10,204 nt of DNA from an uncultured Paraprevotella sp. (lineage in GTDB: Bacteria > Bacteroidota > Bacteroidia > Bacteroidales > Bacteroidaceae). This document shows, in pieces, positions 9,501 through 10,204 of this stretch. The position numbers were made by a program, and so were the translations under genes. The stretch is taken from contig CAAFWT010000217.1 in assembly GCA_900766785.1 (NCBI GenBank), positions 1 through 10,204 of the forward strand. Reading direction: 5' to 3'. How positions within the stretch are numbered: the stretch's first letter is position 1; the number at the start of each line of letters is the position of its first letter. The notes beneath the pieces were generated by a model. That model searched no databases. It saw nothing but the letters and a program-made list of their open reading frames with translations, and had not been told where the DNA came from.

Positions 9501-10204
9501 CCGCTCACCATCACAGGAGCACGTCCCGATGAGGCTGAACGTACCATCAGCATTGTGCCAGGATGGAACTGGATTGCCTTCAACAGCACATCCATTCAGA
9601 GTGTGGCCGATGCTTTTGCCGGACTGAGTCCCGAGGATGGTGACTTGGTGAAGGGTAAGCAGGGCTTTGCCATCTATGACGGATATGAGTGGAACGGTTC
9701 GCTGCAGGCACTCACACCCGGACAGGGTTACATGTACATGAGCCAGACCAGTGATACACGTACCTTCCGTTATCCTACAGCCATCTATCGCAAGACCCGC
9801 AGCATGGCTCCAGAGCGTACCCAGAGCGGTGTGTTCGTTCCCACCGACAACAGTCTGTATCCAGGCAATATGACTGTGGTGGCACGTGTCACCTATGAAG
9901 GTCAGCCCCTTGCCGACAATGAGATAGGCGTATTCAACGGACAGGAATGCCGTACGGCTGGCTTCACCAACGAGGATGGCATCGTCTTCCTTACCATTCC
10001 TGGAAATGGCGGAGAGGAACTCTCGTTCATCATTCCTTTCAATGGTGTGATGCTCAAGTCCTCTGTCTCCATCTCATATGAGGATGATGGTATCGTGGGT
10101 AGCCCCAGCAGTCCGTTTGCCATCACCTATGGTGAGGATTCCATAGAAACAGACATCACAGGTGTGAACGGATCAGACAGCCAGGAGAACTGGTACACCA
10201 TCGA
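456..10204 (+). CDS. Giant secreted multidomain protein with LamG-like, carboxypeptidase-regulatory-like and GWNW repeat domains (3' end beyond window)
   Basis: The frame is open for 3,249 complete codons plus two bases (GA) of the next, without a stop. The start at 456 (MKRFENSM) is chosen because it gives a basic N-terminus before a signal peptide; M8 (477) is the alternative. There is no Shine-Dalgarno, but the AT-rich leader is normal for Bacteroidetes. In order: signal peptide (1-44), unknown beta-rich domain (45-360), FnIII/Ig-like domains (368-700), prealbumin-like domains with an inserted LamG (703-1490), Ser/Thr-rich two-armed module (1529-1925), Ig/FnIII/Big_5-like (1934-2243), two LamG-like (2242-2620), Ig/BACON-like (2665-2826), nested ECR/GWNW repeats (2826-3228) and the start of a probable sorting tail. 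No catalytic motif was recognised. The likely role is cell-surface adhesion or glycan/protein binding, which is inferred. Base composition is uneven, AT-richer at the 5' end and in two internal patches. Confidence 0.95.
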   Translation, partial: MKRFENSMRTSIPPSLHGGGFIRKRLLMCLLLIAPFVSGLSLWAYDTSKPTTYGNSVGTYPNSVHLGFEWAFYNYDVDGSSTANAGYHGPVTMTINGEEVLDTNGKTLNLRDVWALITDQTSADKNLKQKNNPGIVSNITSFKTTNNSGTIVFSNLREGNNCWEAIHVDIILARYLHDNKTIVQIKGTWDNDNKPYVSDTRTLTFNPPSVTSLPTFSVKRPANGMAQLSATLTKQTYKYAGSKTSSGVWGYKFHFAKKINTSSFWPVSADRYTIKKAGTSESTLQDRNATDYDLGTGASSVAVTMDVPNNYVPTTIYPLVTRYAEKYTIFPYNNNGSTAVTQPVSVNKYVTVKVPGFPRPNPCGGENPKSTLAGAMTAVVDSWTKNITLTWTPQVYDAKCVKTEGKWVVFRKPNKSGGVYERIGDQDYSVYGNKQNSFVDTKDKEYGVEYIYTVAFEPKEWNTTLATPSQASDLSASVKITMTRDNPLKNLTASKNLEGEIQVDCEFTSIPDASKKTYTIVLYKRLKTKDNSGIWITSDDFKYNVEADVNKCTFHDRGAANACQTYEYKATVTAQETTFSIGENGGVEGAIIGATNVTSVVASRGTYSGTVRLTWDVDQKGTDPTYFDVQRRVLGSTQETDYQTIYTTSGVSNIYSYEDNTAQAGTYYQYRVQCYRNCQEDDSKEPVYSYGLSQQTDGFALATGVISGRISYGTGTAVDGVKVSLEANSTDGDALTSFHSMRIQGSKSYVCLDKTAQKDSTEYFSVFSNSWTVQMYYRSDSIRNSRNTFFDAGIMSLCASDGEFNYIAERYYYQNNKWQSTGEWYPTGIRIVKGKYYNMSFTYNKEDADSTFILRVIDEDGNMQKKVFSASVDPYYHQNIDSAEIRKIARRLIYFGNRGNGRNTYCVANIDECRIWRKALTDAELMRNYNRVLSGSEDGLWVYYKFDEGIQDQSIAYDYSKSGGTPNGNHGEIKTMSVSDIVPNKDMLSISGLTDQNGNYTISGVPFSGDGTTYSIIPSLGVHDFNPSKSSRFVCGSSLVYSGVDFTDESSFKASGIVRYAGTTIPVEGCTVYVDGQAASMNGNLVQTDAKGEFLVSVPIGNHYIEVKKDGHTFVSKGRFPADDNGVGTTELFNDEKRNITFWDTTLVNYTGRIVGGTIQADKPLGYKQSQNNIGRATLKLEYKGTGVFNAIMIKKTETSYSFEPNPSIAEVPSQTDNIKSHAYRGAGDNSQFVYITTDSLTGEFSAMLPPLSYALEEVKLVNNDKENPYAGKNLLKNDNNPVELTDPLVESCDTTFTEGGKAQTYAYHTAYKYAWRTDAFFEVTQQNCIEDEFGIDSYEINDEIGKLMVDVRKRVKGSSQQDSVVYNYGYPLFVSQDKYTFNIKAYEQYVNYDVRSDEDNQHPVDRVPLSGLPVTISNALSGDQTVYMKNNTAGGTPGEVHELKTNSIELDSLGQFSYTWMAGLPNIQSPYVRAVQFYYDIDGETKKWRDGGLKAVILGSLPTGSNFVTQGPDLLDMVLRDPPGSYSSASWTKGTVSSQFSSYGKVWSSDTGSMITKKTGLQATILTGGIGFMMETNTKVDNDQAIGVTVSTTGENASSWTRTITTERSISTSTDPEYVGANGDIFIGSSTNIIFGKADEVGLVRVGGGNTAELTKKEVTTTGLTYGTEFQHTVSHIENYLLPNLELLRNNLLTTVPDVNSYTNNKNHVVYVTSLTPDDPAFGSDNDDADVWGNEATKSPSSAGKSYRMVLPKSVPNDAIFVDSVMFYNNSIKNWILHLANNEKQKVDAYEKQKDYLVNNLSFDGGSAVTMTQTTDTTKTSSHDETTMGLINVALSTGLLINGVGLSAELTTMTGGGSHETSESSTTESTSFTYTLEDNPGDALSVDVYDYHDGWAPMFRTRGGQTSAPYEGEVRTSYYEPDQKILMEGTMQIEKPELAVDSLKWSMVSNVPTGGAASYTLSLYNNSETKDDMYYRLLVNDETNITGAKLTIDGLPLTGEGRIIRIPATETVTKTLLLEQTNQSILQYDSISITLASLVQYDPASDWPPIADTIYVSAQFVPSSSPVHMALDKDVINTITSDTLCITFDQFDRNYANLKGFRIQSFEPGATDWLNIREYVLDPNNVPNGKLLLPNEASVDYSYNMHNLSDGLYRFRVLSISSYGGREITRSSNEIAINKDMRKPMSLGMPQPTNGILGVGDDISVTFNEDIVSGALTEDDNFEITAVLNGSQIEHNTALALQGVERAASTEASISLAGKSFSTDMWLYIESDGTILSHGSGTEKFVLSVDQDHHLVIAVGTESFVSKDVMPMDTWCYLTVSYEAAEGEGILNATVSESSNTTPLFKANHVPAYNGVGALSIGEGIRGAIHELTLWDVAHDNGKAQLDRQRTKSPSTANLMGYWKMNEGEGNKVTDYARNRHLVSAGETWYINNENKAVVLDGSSYVNIFIGDLAADAEDNQAVEFWIKADKQQGEAQILNMGKNGLWMDESGQLKFTSADNTYDAGTTSLSDNEWHHVALNVLRTGNTTLYVDGQRTFSISSRNVATFNDDYLQIGARRIVDSTHSYTVSYDRHLTGLVDEVRLWNATLDATTLGNNRKLRLTGDEAGLVAYFPFEKKKLEAGQVRTEAYSSSIVPGGETHTATYGTDALTFTDQAPALLPKPSLVNVAFSYTASNNKVVISLDEEPAAIEGCTINFKVKRVKDNNGNYSDPICWTAFVSRNSLAWTEDKFSLTQQGGEETTFVATITNKGGTQQEWYLTGLPAWLQADVENGYVDPLSSVDIAFTVSKTCPIGKYAETIYLVNGDDLAQPLALNVTVTGEVPDWAVDASKYSSSMNVVGTVSVNGVPSTDTDDIVGAFVDGECRGVAKLSYSKRYDEYFLMLDVACQSSEKDKEIEFRIYDASTGIVWPVVETTPVVKLTSGAICGSFAAPVRLNALNLIEQTIALNSGWNWTSLAVNAEDMSLGAVMSGVAGESVLMKSKTASSMTNDGIWEGTLTNLNVRDMYKVLMSSDAPLTITGARPDEAERTISIVPGWNWIAFNSTSIQSVADAFAGLSPEDGDLVKGKQGFAIYDGYEWNGSLQALTPGQGYMYMSQTSDTRTFRYPTAIYRKTRSMAPERTQSGVFVPTDNSLYPGNMTVVARVTYEGQPLADNEIGVFNGQECRTAGFTNEDGIVFLTIPGNGGEELSFIIPFNGVMLKSSVSISYEDDGIVGSPSSPFAITYGEDSIETDITGVNGSDSQENWYTI
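588..1538 (+). other. N-terminal beta-rich domain of unknown family, residues 45-361
   Basis: About 315 residues follow the signal peptide, with alternating hydrophobic and polar residues, many Asn, Thr and Tyr, and no family I recognise. It ends at a Pro-rich hinge around residues 357-363 (FPRPNPC), after which FnIII-like sequence begins. Its codons are AT-richer than those of the C-terminal half. It may contain two or more Ig-like folds. Confidence 0.5.
1557..2552 (+). other. Fibronectin type III / Ig-like domains, residues 368-699
   Basis: Three successive segments of about 95-105 residues look like FnIII or Ig-like sandwiches. Residues 368-462 have the ITLTWTP strand and a late YIYTVAF strand. 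Residues 478-582 contain KTYTIVLYKR and YEYKATVTA. Residues 596-699 contain VRLTWDV, FDVQRR and YYQYRVQCY. The W on an early strand and the Y-x-Y-x-V pattern on a late strand are typical of FnIII. These usually act as spacers or binding modules in secreted bacterial proteins. Confidence 0.6.
2562..3560 (+). other. Carboxypeptidase-regulatory-like domain split by an inserted LamG-like domain, residues 703-1035
   Basis: The first half (703-728) carries the opening strands ISGRISYGTGTAVDGVKVSL, typical of a carboxypeptidase-regulatory (prealbumin-like) fold. The matching second half, TDQNGNYTISGVP, is found only at 994-1006. Between them, about residues 735-965, lies a LamG-like (concanavalin-like jelly-roll) segment with IDECRIWRKALTDAEL at 910-925 and LWVYYKFDEG at 940-949, both hallmarks of the end of this domain. 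The inserted DNA is AT-rich: 2761-3000 is about 38 percent GC by hand count. The domain assignments rest on motif recognition. Confidence 0.6.
3606..4910 (+). other. Further prealbumin-like (carboxypeptidase-regulatory-like) domains, residues 1051-1485
   Basis: Residues 1052-1120 form a clear copy: SGIVRYAGTTIPVEGCTVYV, then TDAKGEF at 1088-1094 and IGNHYIEVKKDGH. A looser copy begins TGRIVGG near 1154 and closes with DSLTGEFSAMLPP at 1239-1251. Another begins VPLSGLPVTISNA near 1409 and closes with ELDSLGQFSYTWMAGLP. The recurring T/S-D-x-x-G-x-F/Y closing motif is what ties them together. Such domains are common stalk and spacer modules in Bacteroidetes surface proteins. Confidence 0.55.
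5040..6230 (+). other. Ser/Thr-rich two-armed module of unknown function, residues 1529-1925
   Basis: Two arms share one pattern: a Gly-rich hydrophobic stretch (LQATILTGGIGFMM from residue 1562; GLINVALSTGLLINGVGL from 1830), then a Ser/Thr-rich alternating strand, then a G-D-hydrophobic strand (NGDIFIG; PGDALSVDVY). Between the arms lie probable helices (IENYLLPNLELLRNNLL from 1678, and a charged amphipathic one at about 1770-1796). Arm B ends in GGQTSAPYEGE (A1909). I do not recognise a named family. The beta-helix-beta layout allows comparison with pore-forming folds, but adhesion or a structural role is equally possible. DNA at 5101-5220 is locally AT-rich, about 38 percent GC. Confidence 0.45.
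6255..7184 (+). other. Ig-like, FnIII-like and Big_5-like domains, residues 1934-2243
   Basis: Residues 1934-2045 (ELAVDSLKWSM, then SYTLSLYNNSE and DSISITLASL) resemble CARDB/Hydin-type Ig domains. Residues 2069-2186 look FnIII-like, with KGFRIQSF and a late YRFRVLSISSYGG strand. Residues 2185-2243 match the Big_5 pattern of a Pro-rich start, PTNGILGVGDDISVTFNEDI, with VTFNEDI starting at 2206. These appear to connect the two-armed module to the LamG pair. Confidence 0.5.
7179..7727 (+). other. LamG-like jelly-roll domain 2, residues 2242-2424
   Basis: The central strand FSTDMWLYIESDGTILSHG (W2267), the DTWCYLTVSYEA strand, and the closing IHELTLWDVA (I2370-A2379) are characteristic of LamG/concanavalin-like domains. 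It is followed by LMGYWKMNEGEGNKVTDYA (from L2400), the linker motif often found between successive LamG domains. LamG folds in secreted bacterial proteins often bind carbohydrate or protein, but no ligand can be inferred here. Confidence 0.7.
7740..8315 (+). other. LamG-like jelly-roll domain 3, residues 2429-2620
   Basis: This is the most canonical LamG of the three: AVVLDGSSYVNI at the start, VEFWIKAD (W2467), NEWHHVALNV (W2516), LYVDGQ (2531-2536) and VDEVRLWNATLD (2580-2591). It closes with LVAYFPFEKKK from residue 2611, a diverged form of the Y-W-x-F-x-E-G motif that also follows domains 1 and 2. It directly follows domain 2, forming a tandem pair. Confidence 0.8.
8448..8930 (+). other. 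Ig-like and BACON-like domains, residues 2665-2825
   Basis: Residues 2665-2730 look like an Ig-like strand set (VNVAFSYTASNNKVVISL). Residues 2733-2825 follow the BACON pattern: a strand with a polar run (FSLTQQGGEETTFVATITN), then LPAWLQADVENGYVDPL (W2766), and a final GKYAETIYLVNG strand. BACON domains are frequent in Bacteroidales secreted glycan-related proteins and often serve as spacers. The conserved P-x-W-L is the strongest sign. Confidence 0.55.
8931..9290 (+). repeat. ECR module, copy A, residues 2826-2945
   Basis: The segment begins WAVDASKYSSSMNVVGTV and contains DIVGAFVDGECRGVAKL (Cys 2865), a FLMLDV strand and IEFRIYDASTGIVW. A diverged second copy sits at residues 3117-3228, with its Cys at 3165, exactly 300 residues later. 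I recall this pattern (SM-x-V, then AFVDGECRG, then F-x-hydrophobic-Y-D-x-x-x-G) from many Bacteroidetes secreted proteins, where it usually lies near the C-terminus. No function is known to me. Confidence 0.6.
9291..9786 (+). repeat. Two tandem GWNW modules, residues 2946-3110
   Basis: Each module opens with a GWNW motif: LNSGWNWTSLAV (2951-2954) and IVPGWNWIAFNS (3036-3039), 85 residues apart. Each then has a conserved run: a hydrophobic segment with G-E/D-x-hydrophobic-hydrophobic-K (GESVLMKSK; GDLVKGKQG), an acidic-aromatic W-x-G-x-L (IWEGTL; EWNGSL) and a Y-K/M-hydrophobic strand (MYKVLMSS; GYMYMSQ). The two are plainly duplicates diverged at DNA level. Confidence 0.65.
9804..10139 (+). 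repeat. ECR module, copy B, residues 3117-3228
   Basis: LYPGNMTVVARVTYEGQ, then IGVFNGQECRTAGF (Cys 3165) and LSFIIPF, align by pattern with copy A: N/S-M-x-V-V, then I-G-A/V-F-x-x-G/Q-E-C-R. It is shorter than copy A and ends in SPFAITYGE before the tail. With copy A it brackets the GWNW pair, giving the order A-W-W-B. Confidence 0.55.
10140..10204 (+). other. Start of probable C-terminal sorting tail, residues 3229-3249, cut by window edge
   Basis: The last residues read DSIETDITGVNGSDSQENWYTI with GA beginning the next codon (Asp or Glu). Bacteroidales secreted proteins commonly end with an I-x-G-V linker, then W/Y-Y-x-hydrophobic-D-G-R/K-x-hydrophobic, a Gly-Lys-Pro turn and a YI-x-x-G-K/R-K-V tail. 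If so, Asp is expected next and the stop should lie roughly 25-35 codons beyond the window. This is inference from the family, as the diagnostic half is not visible. Confidence 0.5.

Noticed and set aside
9158..9595. 145-codon open frame on the minus strand
   Set aside because: Opposite the GWNW and ECR repeats, which are recognisable on the plus strand; translated product looks random.

Overview
The window is almost entirely one gene. A single plus-strand reading frame opens at position 456 and has no in-frame stop to the last base (10204), giving at least 3,249 codons of a giant secreted, multidomain surface-type protein. Every codon start in this gene is a multiple of three. I read the frame end to end without finding a stop or frameshift.

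Organism: probably a gut or oral member of the Bacteroidales, most like Prevotella/Segatella or Bacteroides. The reasons are the A-rich leader without a Shine-Dalgarno sequence, the MKR start with a signal peptide, and the mix of LamG-like, carboxypeptidase-regulatory-like, FnIII-like and BACON-like domains. Tandem GWNW modules and a terminal segment (ITGVNGSDSQENWYTI) that looks like the beginning of a Bacteroidales C-terminal sorting tail point the same way. This is family-level recognition from memory, not a search result.

Layout. Positions 1-455 hold no gene I can support; they contain a small hairpin, two matches to the Bacteroidetes -7 promoter box, and a short direct repeat just before the start codon. 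In the protein, residues 1-44 are a signal peptide and 45-360 an unrecognised beta-rich domain. Residues 368-700 are FnIII/Ig-like. Residues 703-1490 are a run of carboxypeptidase-regulatory (prealbumin-like) domains, the first apparently split by an inserted LamG-like domain. Residues 1529-1925 are an unusual Ser/Thr-rich two-armed module of unknown function. Residues 1934-2243 are Ig/FnIII/Big_5-like, and 2242-2620 are two more LamG-like domains. Residues 2665-2826 are Ig/BACON-like. Residues 2826-3228 are a nested repeat block (ECR module, two GWNW modules, second ECR module), and the probable sorting tail begins at about 3229 and is cut by the window edge.

How it may work: the parts suggest a long string of beta-sandwich domains, exported by Sec and probably by type IX secretion, displaying LamG-like folds that could bind glycans or proteins. 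Substrate and role are not readable from the sequence. No other gene, RNA gene, mobile element or CRISPR array is supported.
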